A stretch of DNA of 64,000 nt from Devosia ginsengisoli. GTDB lineage: Bacteria; Pseudomonadota; Alphaproteobacteria; Rhizobiales; Devosiaceae. The number at the start of each line of letters is the position of its first letter. The first letter of the stretch is position 1. The notes under the pieces are model-generated. The model made no database searches and was not told where the DNA came from. It worked only from the letters and a program-made list of their open reading frames with translations. Position numbers and translations under genes: made by a program. Location: positions 88,173-152,172 of the forward strand of contig NZ_JANQAJ010000012.1 of the NCBI RefSeq assembly GCF_024707105.1. The letters run 5' to 3'. Shown here one piece after another: positions 38,106 to 47,622 of the stretch.

Positions 38106-39848
38106 CTATTCGGTCGCGTTGGCTTCGGTCAGCCCTTCGGCGAGCTTGGGGGCGACACGCTCCTTGACGTTGCCGACTTCATCGACCGAGGCGGCCACGT
38201 TCCACTGGAATCGGGCTTCGAGCTTGCGCCCGGCGCGCCAATAGGCGTCGCCCAGATGGTCGTTGATCTCGGCATCGTTGGGGCGCAGCAGCACCGCCTG
38301 TTCGAGCGTTGCCACGGCCTCTTCGATACGGCCGAGCTTGTAGAAGGCCCAGCCCAGCGAATCGACGATATAGCCATCCTGCGGCTGCGCCTCGACGGCC
38401 TTTTCGATCATTCCCAGCGCCTCTTCGAGGTGCATGTCCTGGTCGATCCAGCTATAGCCAAGATAGTTCAGCACGGCAGGCTGGTCGGGATTGAGCTCCA
38501 GCGCCTTGAGGAAATCGGCCTCGGCCTTGGGCCATTCCTTGGCCCGCTCATAGGCAATGCCGCGCACGTAGTAGAAGCGCCAATCCGAGGCGCTATCGCC
38601 GCCGGTCAGCGCCAGCGCGTCGGTATAGGCGTCGGCCGCCGCCACATATTGTTCGTCATAGCGCAGCAGATCGCCCAGTACCGATACCGCGTCGAGATCG
38701 TCGGGGCGGCTGGTGACGATATTGTTGAGGCGGCGCAAAGCTTCCGCGCGATTACCGGTAGCATCGAGATTCTGCGCCACGCGCACCACGGCCGTCGGCT
38801 TCATCGGCGAGGTGGCCGGTACGGCCTCGTAGATCGAATTGGCTTCATCATGCTGGCCGGCGGCATCGAGCAACTGACCCAACGCCAGCGCGATCACGTC
38901 GGCCGACGGGTCGAGATAGAGCCCCATGCGCAGGAAGACCAGCGCCAGGTCGAGGCTGCCGTCGCGCGACAGGGCCACGCCGATGCCATGGAACATTTCG
39001 GCGGCGCCGACCTGGACATTGGCGGCAAAAATGCCCGGACGCTGGCCAGCGTCGACCTGTTCCTTGACGATGGTTACAACAGGATGGCTCAGGCCCTGGT
39101 TCTCGAATTCGGCAATGACGTCCTTGGCTTCGTCGAACCGGCCGGCATTGGCGAGAATGCGGGCATAGACTTCGACGATGCGGGCCACATAGGGCTCGGC
39201 GTCGAAGGCCCGCCCGGCGAGCTCGATGGCGCTGTCCGTGTCGCCGGCAGCTTCCGCCATCAGGGCACGGTGAAATACCAGGAAATCCTCGAGGCCCGAC
39301 CGGCCGAGCTGGTCGAGCGCCTTGTCGGCTTCGTCCTTGCGATTGTCACCGACCAGCGCCCAGGCCCGCAGGATGCCGGCCGTGATACCAGTAAAGCTGT
39401 CCTGGCCGATGGCGCCCAGCAGTCGTTCGGCAGCGCCATAGCGGCGCTCCTTCAGCGCCTCGGTGGCAACCACCAGTTCGGCCAGTTCATTGTCGGGGTC
39501 CAGGTCGAGCAGATGCTTGGCTGTGGATGCCGCCTGGCCGATCTGCCCATCCGCCGCAAAGGCGATGAAGGCGCGCTCGACCAAAACCGGATTGTCCCAA
39601 TCTCTCTGGGCCGCCTGATAGAAATAGCGGGCAGCCTCGTCGGTGCGCAGATCCTGCAGCGCCTGCTGGCCGGCCATGTAGGAGCCGGTAATGCTGGTCC
39701 GGAACATCGGCATGAGGCCGAAGGTGGTGAGTGGGTCGGATTGTGCCGTCCGCACGGACTGGGCCGATTGCGTCGCATGAACGGCGGTCGCCGAGAGCAG
39801 CAGGGCGATGAGTGCCGGGCGCGCGATGCGGGTCAGAAACGATGTCAC
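38106..39848 (-). CDS. Exported tetratricopeptide repeat protein
   Basis: 580-residue protein with an N-terminal signal peptide (FLTRIARPALIALLLSATAVHA) and many TPR units along its length, clearest near the C-terminus (PDQPAVLNYLGYSWIDQDMHLEEALGMIEKAVE; DGYIVDSLGWAFYKLGRIEEAV; NDAEINDHLGDAYWRAGR). These form a scaffold for protein binding, probably at the periplasmic side. I place the start at GTG 39848, with GGGAG upstream; the longer open frame (to 40217) lies antisense to the ETF-QO gene. Next gene ispE follows by four bases. Confidence 0.85.
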   Translation of the reverse strand: MTSFLTRIARPALIALLLSATAVHATQSAQSVRTAQSDPLTTFGLMPMFRTSITGSYMAGQQALQDLRTDEAARYFYQAAQRDWDNPVLVERAFIAFAADGQIGQAASTAKHLLDLDPDNELAELVVATEALKERRYGAAERLLGAIGQDSFTGITAGILRAWALVGDNRKDEADKALDQLGRSGLEDFLVFHRALMAEAAGDTDSAIELAGRAFDAEPYVARIVEVYARILANAGRFDEAKDVIAEFENQGLSHPVVTIVKEQVDAGQRPGIFAANVQVGAAEMFHGIGVALSRDGSLDLALVFLRMGLYLDPSADVIALALGQLLDAAGQHDEANSIYEAVPATSPMKPTAVVRVAQNLDATGNRAEALRRLNNIVTSRPDDLDAVSVLGDLLRYDEQYVAAADAYTDALALTGGDSASDWRFYYVRGIAYERAKEWPKAEADFLKALELNPDQPAVLNYLGYSWIDQDMHLEEALGMIEKAVEAQPQDGYIVDSLGWAFYKLGRIEEAVATLEQAVLLRPNDAEINDHLGDAYWRAGRKLEARFQWNVAASVDEVGNVKERVAPKLAEGLTEANATE

Positions 39849-39954
39849 GAGGCTGGTTACTCCCTTGGCCTTTGAAGGCCGTTCTGGGCGCGAAGATTGT
39901 CCGTTTTGGGACTGCGCCGCAAGGGCAAGCGCCAATGCCAGGCGCTGCCGCAAA

Positions 39955-41601
39955 TCACATTCCGCTGTAGTTGGGTCCGCTGCCGCCCTCGGGCGGCACC
40001 CAGGTGATGTTCTGCGCCGGGTCCTTGATGTCGCAGGTCTTGCAATGCACGCAGTTGGCAGCGTGGATGCGGAAGACGGGTGCCCCGCCCTCCTCGGCCA
40101 TTTCATAGACGCCGGCCGGGCAGTAAAGCGGCGCCGGTTCGCCATATTCGGGAAGGTTGTCGCGCACCGGCACAGCCGGATCGGCGAGGCGCAGATGTAC
40201 TGGCTGGTCTTCGTCATGCACCAGATTGGCGAGATAGACCGACGAGGCGCGATCGAAGGTCAGCTTGCCATCGGGTCGGGCATAGGTTCGCGCCGGCAGC
40301 GTCCCTTTGGGTCTGAGCCCCTGATAGTCGGGTTTCTTGTGATGCAGCGTACCCAGCAGCGAGCGGCGCAATATGGCCGAGCTCCACAATTCCACTCCGC
40401 CCGCCAATGCGCCGAGCACAGTGCCCAATCGGGTCCAGAGCGGCTTGACGTTGCGCACGCCCTGCAATTCGGCGGCAATGCCGGTGGCCATGATGCGATG
40501 GCCGAAATCCTTGATCAGGTCGTGCTTGCGGCCCTTGCCGATGGCTTCGGCCACCGCATCGGCCGCGCCGATACCGGAGAGGATGGCGTTGTGGATGGCC
40601 TTGAGGCGCGGCGCGTTCATGAAGCCGGCCGCGCAGCCGATCAGCCCGCCGCCGGCAAAGGCCAAAGTGGGGATGGATTGCCAACCGCCGGCCGTCACGG
40701 CGCGGGCGCCGTAGCTGATGCGGGTGGCGCCTTCTAGTAAGGGGGCCACCGATTTGTGGGTCTTGAAGCGCTGGAATTCATCAAAGGGCGAAAGTGTGGG
40801 ATCGGCATAATCGAGATAGGTCACGAGCCCCACATAGAGCTTGCGATCCTCGGCATGGTAGACGAAGCCGCCGCCCGCCGTGGCATTGTCGAGCGGGAAG
40901 CCGAGATAGTGGTCCACCCTGCCCTGCTGATGCTTATCGGCCGGGATTTCCCAGACTTCCTTGATCCCGAGCCCATATTTCTGTGGCTCGCGTTCGAGCT
41001 GGTGGTGGGCGATGAGCTGCTTGGCCAGCGACCCGCGTGCTCCCTCGGCGATCAGCGTGTATTTGGCTTCGAGCGCAATGCCCTCGGCGAAGCCCGGCTT
41101 GGGATTGCCCTCGCGGTCGCGCCCGAGGTCGCCGGTGATGATGCCGCGCACGGGGCCCTTGCCGCTCGACAGCACGTCGACCGCGGCCGTCATCGGGAAA
41201 ATATCGACGCCCAGTTCGGCCGCCTGTTCGCCCAGCCAGCGCACGAGGTTGCCCAGGCTCACGATGACGCCGTTGCGCGTTTTCAACTGCGGCGGCACCA
41301 GCAGATGCGGCAGGGCGAAATCGTGCTTTTCGGTCAGCAGGTGATAGGTATCTCGGGTGACATCAGGCCCCACCGGCGCGCCCTTGAGCCGCCAGTCGGG
41401 GATCAGGGCATCGAGGCCCACCGGGTCCATCACCGCGCCGGACAGGATATGTCCGCCGATCTCGGCGGCTTTTTCCACCACGGTCACTGCTATTTCAGGG
41501 TGGCGCTGCTTGATGCGGATAGCGGCGGCGAGGCCCGACGGACCCGCGCCGACGATCAGCACGTCGGTCGAAAGGGTTTCGCGCGAACCGGCCTCTGCCA
41601 T
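39955..41601 (-). CDS. Electron transfer flavoprotein-ubiquinone oxidoreductase
   Basis: Membrane-associated flavoprotein passing electrons from ETF to ubiquinone in fatty-acid and amino-acid oxidation. The N-terminal FAD motif VLIVGAGPSGLAAAIRIKQ is clear. The 4Fe-4S ligands lie near the C-terminus: CPAGVYEM and NCVHCKTCDIKDP. 548 residues, full length. No etfAB genes occur in the window. It is divergent from the uracil-DNA glycosylase gene. Confidence 0.96.
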   Translation of the reverse strand: MAEAGSRETLSTDVLIVGAGPSGLAAAIRIKQRHPEIAVTVVEKAAEIGGHILSGAVMDPVGLDALIPDWRLKGAPVGPDVTRDTYHLLTEKHDFALPHLLVPPQLKTRNGVIVSLGNLVRWLGEQAAELGVDIFPMTAAVDVLSSGKGPVRGIITGDLGRDREGNPKPGFAEGIALEAKYTLIAEGARGSLAKQLIAHHQLEREPQKYGLGIKEVWEIPADKHQQGRVDHYLGFPLDNATAGGGFVYHAEDRKLYVGLVTYLDYADPTLSPFDEFQRFKTHKSVAPLLEGATRISYGARAVTAGGWQSIPTLAFAGGGLIGCAAGFMNAPRLKAIHNAILSGIGAADAVAEAIGKGRKHDLIKDFGHRIMATGIAAELQGVRNVKPLWTRLGTVLGALAGGVELWSSAILRRSLLGTLHHKKPDYQGLRPKGTLPARTYARPDGKLTFDRASSVYLANLVHDEDQPVHLRLADPAVPVRDNLPEYGEPAPLYCPAGVYEMAEEGGAPVFRIHAANCVHCKTCDIKDPAQNITWVPPEGGSGPNYSGM

Positions 41602-41669
41602 ATAGGATTATCCTCAACGTCCCGATGCATGTCTGGCCGTGCCAAACGGGCTGTGACATAACAGAGAAC

Positions 41670-42485
41670 ATGGCTCAAGATCGACCGCTAAATCACGACG
41701 AAATGGTCGCCGTGCTCGATTGGTATCGAGCGGCGGGGGTCGATATCGCCGTGGGCGAGGAGCCTGTCGATCGCTTTGCCCAGCGGGTGCCGCAGCGTGT
41801 TACGCCGCAACCTGCCCCTCCGGCCCGGCAACAGGCTGCCGAGCGCCCTGCGGAAACGCCTGTCCTCGGCGGCGACCCGTCCGAGGCGCGAAGCCTTGCC
41901 GCTTCGGCACAGTCGCTCGATGAATTGCAGGCCATTCTGGGCGCCTATGACGGCTGCGGGCTGAAGCTCCGCGCCACCCAACTGGTCTTTGCCGATGGCA
42001 ATCCGGAAGCGAAGATCATGCTGATCGGCGAAGCCCCCGGCGCCGAGGAGGACCGGCAGGGCAAGCCTTTCGTCGGCAAATCCGGGCAATTGCTGGATCG
42101 TATGCTTGGGGCCATCGGCCTCGATCGCACCAAGGTCTATATAGCCAATACCGTGCCCTGGCGCCCGCCGGGCAATCGCACCCCGACCCCAGAGGAAATG
42201 GCGCTTTGCCTGCCCTTCCTGCACCGGCAGGTCGAACTCGTCGCCCCCAAGGTGGTGATGACGTTGGGTGGTCCGGCCATGCAGACGATCTTTTCCACCA
42301 CGACCGGCATCATCAAGATGCGCGGCAAGTGGTCGAGCGTCAGCATCGGCAACCACACCGCCGATGCCATCCCCACGCTGCATCCGGCCTATCTGCTACG
42401 CAACCCGGCCGCCAAGCAGCAGGCGTGGCGCGACATGCTGAGCCTGAAGCTGAAGATCGAGGCCCTGGGACTCCAGGCGCAATAA
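41670..42485 (+). CDS. Uracil-DNA glycosylase superfamily protein (family 4/5-like), incomplete Fe-S ligands
   Basis: Removes uracil from DNA. Motifs: IGEAPGAEEDRQGKPFVGKSG (catalytic motif 1 region), NRTPTPEE, and HPAYLLRNP (motif 2 His). Family 4 enzymes have four cysteines for a 4Fe-4S cluster; here I see the Cys in DGCGLK and in MALCLPFL, but NTVPWRPPG has Trp where a Cys is usual, and the CxxC is broken. The N-terminal 80 residues are Pro/Ala-rich. ATG at 41670 gives 271 residues. Confidence 0.88.
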   Translation: MAQDRPLNHDEMVAVLDWYRAAGVDIAVGEEPVDRFAQRVPQRVTPQPAPPARQQAAERPAETPVLGGDPSEARSLAASAQSLDELQAILGAYDGCGLKLRATQLVFADGNPEAKIMLIGEAPGAEEDRQGKPFVGKSGQLLDRMLGAIGLDRTKVYIANTVPWRPPGNRTPTPEEMALCLPFLHRQVELVAPKVVMTLGGPAMQTIFSTTTGIIKMRGKWSSVSIGNHTADAIPTLHPAYLLRNPAAKQQAWRDMLSLKLKIEALGLQAQ

Positions 42486-42585
42486 ATCCGCCGGAACCAA
42501 TTTCACCCTGCCAATCGTGGAACGCCGCGTTAATGTCACCGTTGCGTGATTTGCAACGTTCCGATCCAGCACAGCCGAAAGCGTC

Positions 42586-43911
42586 ATGGCCTCTGTCATC
42601 AAGATCTATGCCCTGTTCCTGGGTTCCGCGCTGCTCATGTTCGGCGGCGGGCTGCAAGGCCTGCTGCTCTCGGTCCGCGGCGCCGAGGAAGGGTTCTCGC
42701 TGCTGTCATTGGGCCTGATCGGCACCGGCTGGTCTGTCGGCTTCGTGGCCGGGTCGATCACGGTGCCGATAGTGGTGCGCAAGGTCGGCCATATCCGCGC
42801 CTTTTCGGTCATGGCCGCCATCGGCACGGTCACCATCCTGCTCAATCTTCTGCTGATCAACGATATCAGTTGGATCCTGCTCCGCGCCCTGTCCGGCTTC
42901 TGTTTTGCCGGGGCAGCGATGATCGTCGAGAGTTGGCTCAACGAGGTGGCCGAGAACAAGAGCCGCGGCACGATTTTTTCGATCTATGTCACCATCAACA
43001 TGGCCGCCTCGACGCTGGGGCAGATTTCCATGTCGATCACCGGCACGGCCGGCTATGTGCCCTTCGTGCTCGGTGCCATCAGTTTCATCTGCGCGGTGCT
43101 GCCGACCGCGCTGACATCGAGCCCGCAGCCGCGCCCGCTGTCATCGGCCAAGATCGATGTGGGCTTGCTCTACCGCACCTCGCCGGTGGCCGCGATCGCC
43201 GCCTTTTCCGTCGGCATGGCCAATGGCGCCTTCGGCACGCTGGCGCCGGTCTATGGCCATGAGCAGGGGCTCGATGCCGGCGGCATTTCCCTGCTCTTTG
43301 CCCTCGCCGCCATATTGGGCGCAACGGCGCAAATTCCGTTCGGGCGCCTGTCCGACCGCATCGACCGGCGGCTGGTGCTGATCGGCCTGTCCGGCTTTGC
43401 CGCCGTGGTCGGCGCGCTCACCGCGCTCATCAATCCGGGACCCAACTGGATGATGTTCGTGCTGTTCGCGGCCTATGGCTTTGCCGCCAATCCGATCTAT
43501 GCCGTGGCGGTGGCTCATGCCAACGACTTCGCCAAGGATGGTGATTTCGCCAAGATTGCCGGCGGCATGCTGCTGATCCTGGGGGTGGGCCTCGCCATCG
43601 GCCCGGCCGTGGCCTCGCTGATCATGGGCGCCTGGTCGCCGGTGGGCCTGTTCATCGTCACCGCCACCTTCCACGGAGCGCTCGCCATCACCGCCTGGCT
43701 GCGCATGCGCATCCGCAAGAGCGTCGATGCGTCCGAACGCGCGCCGTTCCAGCCGATGGGCGACAAGCAGGTTACACCGGAAACCATTGTGCTAGATCCA
43801 CGGGCTGATAGTGATAGCGCCGACGTTCCGGTGGCACACGAAGCGCCCGTACCGGACGAATTGATCGAGACGCCTGAGGAGAAACGCGATGTTCAAGACG
43901 GCACCATTTGA
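42586..43911 (+). CDS. MFS transporter, 12-TM type (YcaD-like)
   Basis: Major facilitator superfamily permease of about 441 residues. N-terminal helices read IKIYALFLGSALLMFGGGLQGLLL, with the loop RKVGHIRAFSVMAAIGTV and the second-half signature FGRLSDRIDRRLVLIGLSG. The C-terminal 60 residues are hydrophilic. Substrate unknown. Its end overlaps moaB by 23 bases, so the two may be co-translated. Start ATG at 42586. Confidence 0.9.
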   Translation: MASVIKIYALFLGSALLMFGGGLQGLLLSVRGAEEGFSLLSLGLIGTGWSVGFVAGSITVPIVVRKVGHIRAFSVMAAIGTVTILLNLLLINDISWILLRALSGFCFAGAAMIVESWLNEVAENKSRGTIFSIYVTINMAASTLGQISMSITGTAGYVPFVLGAISFICAVLPTALTSSPQPRPLSSAKIDVGLLYRTSPVAAIAAFSVGMANGAFGTLAPVYGHEQGLDAGGISLLFALAAILGATAQIPFGRLSDRIDRRLVLIGLSGFAAVVGALTALINPGPNWMMFVLFAAYGFAANPIYAVAVAHANDFAKDGDFAKIAGGMLLILGVGLAIGPAVASLIMGAWSPVGLFIVTATFHGALAITAWLRMRIRKSVDASERAPFQPMGDKQVTPETIVLDPRADSDSADVPVAHEAPVPDELIETPEEKRDVQDGTI

Positions 43912-44425
43912 GGACCGGGCATTCAAGCCGCTCTCTATCGCCGTTATCGCCGTATCCGACACGCGCACGCTCGAAACCGATACCGGCGGCGCGCTGCTCA
44001 AGTCGCTGCTGGAAGCCGATGGCCATAGCTGCGCCGGTCGGGTCGTGGTGCGCGACGATATCCAGTTCATCCGCCAGGCCGTGCAGGGTTTCGTCACCGA
44101 CCCCCAAGTCGATGTGATCCTGACCACCGGCGGCACCGGCTTTTCCGGCCGCGACGTGACGCCGGAGGCGGTCGAACCGCTATTCGACAAGCGGATGGAA
44201 GGCTTTTCGGTGCTGTTCCACCAATATTCGGCCACCACCGTCGGCACCAGTTCGCTGCAATCACGCGCCACGGCGGGGCTGATCGGCACCACTTTCGTCT
44301 TCTGCCTGCCCGGCTCGCGCGGCGCCTGCCGCGACGCCTGGGAGGGCATCCTTACCCACCAGCTCGATTACCGGCACAAGCCGTGCAACTTCGTCGAACT
44401 GATGCCCCGGCTGGACGAGCGCTGA
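43889..44425 (+). CDS. moaB: Molybdenum cofactor biosynthesis protein B
   Basis: MoaB/MogA-type protein that adenylates molybdopterin. Recognisable: AVIAVSDTRTLETDTGGALL, ILTTGGTGFSGRDVTPEAVEPL with the nucleotide-binding TTGGTG, and LPGSRGACRDAWEGIL. 178 residues. Starts inside the MFS gene. Other Moa genes are not in the window. Confidence 0.95.
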   Translation: MFKTAPFEDRAFKPLSIAVIAVSDTRTLETDTGGALLKSLLEADGHSCAGRVVVRDDIQFIRQAVQGFVTDPQVDVILTTGGTGFSGRDVTPEAVEPLFDKRMEGFSVLFHQYSATTVGTSSLQSRATAGLIGTTFVFCLPGSRGACRDAWEGILTHQLDYRHKPCNFVELMPRLDER

Positions 44426-44432
44426 CTCAATG

Positions 44433-44463
44433 AAAAACGGCGCCGGTGGTGTTCACCGGCGCC
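44433..44463 (-). terminator. Rho-independent terminator after the DHA2 pump gene
   Basis: GGCGCCGGTG and CACCGGCGCC form a 10-bp perfect stem with a 5-base loop. On the minus strand the stem is followed by TTTTT, 26 to 56 bases past the DHA2 gene stop. The plus-strand side lacks a T-run, but it may also slow transcription leaving moaB. Confidence 0.85.
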
Positions 44464-44488
44464 GCTGCAGTTTGGGATGGGATTTGGT

Positions 44489-45979
44489 CTAGTGGCCGTG
44501 GCTCATGCCCGCATTGCCTTCCGGCTTGCGGATGAAGAAGGCCGCGACGATCGCGAAGAGCGAGATCACCGCGCCGACCAGGAAGGCCGAACGGATGCCG
44601 GCGGCCAAGGCTTCGACCGGGTCGAGTCCCTCACCCGCCAGAGCCGCCGTGCGGATGGTCATCAGCGCGATGAACAGCGCAATACCCGCAGCGCCGGCCA
44701 GTTGCTGCACCGAACCGAGGACGGCGGAGGCGTGCGAATAAAGCTCGCTACGCACCGAACCCATCGAGGAGGTGAATACCGGCGTGAAGATCAGCGACAG
44801 GCCGATGCTCAGCACGACATGGCCGGCCAGCAGCGCCCAGACCGAGGTATCCTGGCCCACCATGGTCAGCGCCCACAGCACGGCCGAGACCAGAATCGCG
44901 CCCGGCACGGCCAGCACCTGCGGACCGACACGGTCATAGAGACGGCCGACCACCGGACCCATCAGGCCCATGATGAGACCACCGGGCAGCAGCAGCAGAC
45001 CGGTCTGCAGCGTATCAAGGCCGACCACCTGTACCGTATAGATCGGCAGCAGGATCACCGTACCGAACAGCGCCATCATGGCGACCAGCATCATGCTGAC
45101 CGACACCGTATAGTTGCGCGACTGGAAGACGCGCAGATCGAGCAGCGCCTTGTTGTCCTGCTGCAGCCCAAGCTGCCGCCAGACGAAGGCGATCATGGCG
45201 ACCACACCCACCACGATCGGCAGCCAGATCGGCATGGCGGTTGCCTCGCCGGGATGAGCGAAGCTCTCGCCGAAGCTGGACAGGCCATAGATCAGCCCGC
45301 CAAAGGCGAAAGCCGACAGGATGACCGAGAACACGTCGAGCGGCGCATAACGCGGCGTCGACACGTTCTGGATCTTGCGCCAGCCGAGCAGCAGCGCACC
45401 GATGGCGATCGGCAGCACCAGGATGAACATCCAGCGCCATTCGAGATTGGCCAGGATGAAGCCGCCAATGGTCGGGCCGATGGCCGGGGCCACCGACATG
45501 ACGATGGAGATGTTGCCCATGGTCTTGCCGCGTGCTTCCGCAGGAACCAGCGTCATGACAGTGGTCATCAGCAGCGGCATCATGATGGCCGTGCCGACGG
45601 CCTGCACGACTCGGCCGGCGATCAGCAATTCGATGCCGGGCGACACAGCGCAGAGCAGCGTGCCCGCCGTGAAGATCGACATGGCGAGCAGGAAGATCGG
45701 CCGCGTATTAAGCCGCTGCAGCAGGAAGCCGGTCACCGGAATGACGACGGCCATGGTCAGCAGGAAGGCCGTGGTCAGCCACTGCGCGACGCTGGCAGCG
45801 ACGCCCAGATCGGTCATCAGATGAGGAATGGCCACGCTCATGATGGTTTCGTTGAGAAACACCACGAAGGTGGAAACAAGCAGCAGGGCGATGACCAGCC
45901 TGTTGCGCGCGGCATCGCTCTGGACGACCGGCGGCGCGCCGATCAGGTCCGCGTCGAATGTGGTTGCGTCGTTACTCAT
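44489..45979 (-). CDS. DHA2-family MFS multidrug efflux transporter (EmrB/QacA-like)
   Basis: 14-TM drug:H+ antiporter of about 496 residues. Marks: ALLLVSTFVVFLNETIMSVAIPHL in TM1, LTTAFLLTMAVVIPVTGFLLQRLNTRPIFLLAM, GRVVQAVGTAIMMPLL, and GPTIGGFILANLEWRWMFILVLPI (motif C and following). It lacks an EmrA-like partner nearby and so may act alone. It has a long leader with a possible operator, and a terminator downstream. Substrates unknown. Confidence 0.92.
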   Translation of the reverse strand: MSNDATTFDADLIGAPPVVQSDAARNRLVIALLLVSTFVVFLNETIMSVAIPHLMTDLGVAASVAQWLTTAFLLTMAVVIPVTGFLLQRLNTRPIFLLAMSIFTAGTLLCAVSPGIELLIAGRVVQAVGTAIMMPLLMTTVMTLVPAEARGKTMGNISIVMSVAPAIGPTIGGFILANLEWRWMFILVLPIAIGALLLGWRKIQNVSTPRYAPLDVFSVILSAFAFGGLIYGLSSFGESFAHPGEATAMPIWLPIVVGVVAMIAFVWRQLGLQQDNKALLDLRVFQSRNYTVSVSMMLVAMMALFGTVILLPIYTVQVVGLDTLQTGLLLLPGGLIMGLMGPVVGRLYDRVGPQVLAVPGAILVSAVLWALTMVGQDTSVWALLAGHVVLSIGLSLIFTPVFTSSMGSVRSELYSHASAVLGSVQQLAGAAGIALFIALMTIRTAALAGEGLDPVEALAAGIRSAFLVGAVISLFAIVAAFFIRKPEGNAGMSHGH

Positions 45980-46429
45980 GGTGTTTTCCTTGAAACTGGA
46001 ATTGCCTTGTCAGCGGGACGACGGGTGGCGTCGCTGGATTTCGACGTCACCTTGAAAAGATTCCGCGACAGCCCCTGTCAGCAGCATCTTCGTTAAGCAA
46101 TAGCTTTAGTAATTCATTCGCCCGCCAGAGGTCAACGCTAAATCTTTCGCTTAAGCATTAAGCAACCGAAATGATCCGCAGGCGAAGGGAGGGCGTATCT
46201 AGGCTCATCAGGGGTCGAGGTCCACCCGCATAAACGCAATTCTGCCTTGCAAAATCGTGTTTTTGCCTCTTCAAGTCGGAGCCGGCGATACCCATTTAAG
46301 CGCCAGGCGGCGGGCCACTGCACTGCCTTCTGCGCATCATGTTCTTGTTTTGTTCCATTGGAACTGCTACATCTTCCAGACGTTCTGCAGTCACGATTCG
46401 ACTGCGGTACGCCCGGCAGGAGATGTCTC
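45980..46429. promoter_or_regulatory. 450-bp divergent leader with candidate promoter and operator
   Basis: No gene seen. For the efflux gene a possible -35 TTGACC (minus strand, 46128-46133) and weak -10 TTACTA (46105-46110) are 17 bp apart. Just upstream lies GCTTAA-GCA-TTAAGC (46147-46161), a perfect 6-bp inverted repeat enclosed by TTTCG and CGAAA. These could control the pump. For the radical SAM gene GCAGGAG precedes the start at 46430. Confidence 0.4.
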
Positions 46430-47578
46430 ATGGCCCTCTATCAGGCCCCTTCTTTCGAAGCACTGGAAAAGCTCAGCCGCAGCCGTGACGCCGATCTGGC
46501 GCGGCGCGAACTGCTCGATCCCGACCGTATTCGCGGTCGCGGGGCGCAGTCCAATCATACCGGGCGCTTCGAATGGCAGAAGCGCGAGGGATTCGATGAC
46601 GGCTGGGACAATGTCGAACCGCTGTCGATCTTCGAGACGGTGGAGCATGTCGAACGCGCTAAGACCATCATCACCACAAATGACAGTCCCGATATCGGCT
46701 TCGAGCGCTCGATCAACGCCTATCGCGGCTGCGAACATGGCTGCTCGTATTGCTATGCAAGGCCGAGCCACGCCTTTCTCGGCCATTCGGCCGGCATCGA
46801 GTTCGAGCGCGACATCTATGTGAAGGTCAATGCCGTCGAGGCCTTGCGAGCCGAGATCGGCGCCAAGGGCTACAAGGCCAAGCCCATCGCCATGGGCACC
46901 AATACCGACCCCTACCAGCCGGCCGAGCGCAAGCACAAGCTGACGCGCGGCATTCTCGAAGTCATGCTCGAAACCCGCCACCCGGTGATGATAACCACCA
47001 AGTCGGCGCTGATCATCCGCGACCTCGATATCCTGACCGAGCTGGCCAAGCTGGGCCTGGTCAAGGTCGCCATTTCGATGACCTCGATGGATCACAAGCT
47101 CAGCCGCAAGATGGAACCGCGCGCCTCCTCGCCCGCCCGCCGGTTGGAGGCTATCCGCCTGCTCAGCGAGGCCGGCGTACCGGTCGCTGTCTTCGCCTCG
47201 CCGATGATCCCTGCCATCAACGACATGGAGCTGGAGCGCATTCTCGATGCCGCCGCCGCCCAGGGCGCCAAGAGCGCCTCGATGGTGCTGCTCCGCCTGC
47301 CGGGCGAGGTGCGCGACGTGTTCCGCGAGTGGCTGCTGCGCCATTTCCCCGACCGGGTGCGTCACGTGTTGTCGCTGGTGCGCGACACGCGCGGCGGCAA
47401 GGACTACGATTCTCGCTTCGGCACTCGCATGACCGGCGAAGGCCCCTATGCCACCCTGCTCCGCCAACGCCTCGACAAGGCGCGGGAGCGCTATGGGCTG
47501 GATGCCAAATTGCCCGGCCTGCGCAACGACCTGTTCGTCGCCCCGAAGCTCGAAGAGCGGCAGATGAGCCTGTTCTAG
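46430..47578 (+). CDS. PA0069-family radical SAM protein (SPL-like)
   Basis: Radical SAM protein of about 382 residues related to spore photoproduct lyase-like enzymes. The Fe-S site is CEHGCSYC (C-x3-C-x2-C) near residue 102, followed by YARPSHAFLGHSAG. Other blocks: GTNTDPYQPAERKHKLTR and SPMIPAINDMELERIL. Function is unproven; a DNA- or nucleic-acid-repair role is a guess from relatives. GCAGGAG eight bases ahead fixes the ATG at 46430; the longer open frame upstream is not used. Confidence 0.92.
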   Translation: MALYQAPSFEALEKLSRSRDADLARRELLDPDRIRGRGAQSNHTGRFEWQKREGFDDGWDNVEPLSIFETVEHVERAKTIITTNDSPDIGFERSINAYRGCEHGCSYCYARPSHAFLGHSAGIEFERDIYVKVNAVEALRAEIGAKGYKAKPIAMGTNTDPYQPAERKHKLTRGILEVMLETRHPVMITTKSALIIRDLDILTELAKLGLVKVAISMTSMDHKLSRKMEPRASSPARRLEAIRLLSEAGVPVAVFASPMIPAINDMELERILDAAAAQGAKSASMVLLRLPGEVRDVFREWLLRHFPDRVRHVLSLVRDTRGGKDYDSRFGTRMTGEGPYATLLRQRLDKARERYGLDAKLPGLRNDLFVAPKLEERQMSLF

Positions 47579-47622
47579 GGGGTCGAAGGCTTCCAGAACG
47601 AGGATATGGCCGCTAGAATCCG

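Noticed and set aside
38256..39875. A 539-codon plus-strand frame over the TPR gene
   Set aside because: Antisense shadow; the minus-strand TPR protein is well supported.
39849..40217. Upstream extension of the TPR gene
   Set aside because: The signal peptide begins at GTG 39848; the rest is antisense to the ETF-QO gene.
44477..46096. A 539-codon open frame antisense to the DHA2 pump gene
   Set aside because: Its product is almost all His, Arg, Gln and Asp; no fold or start signal. Shadow of the real gene.
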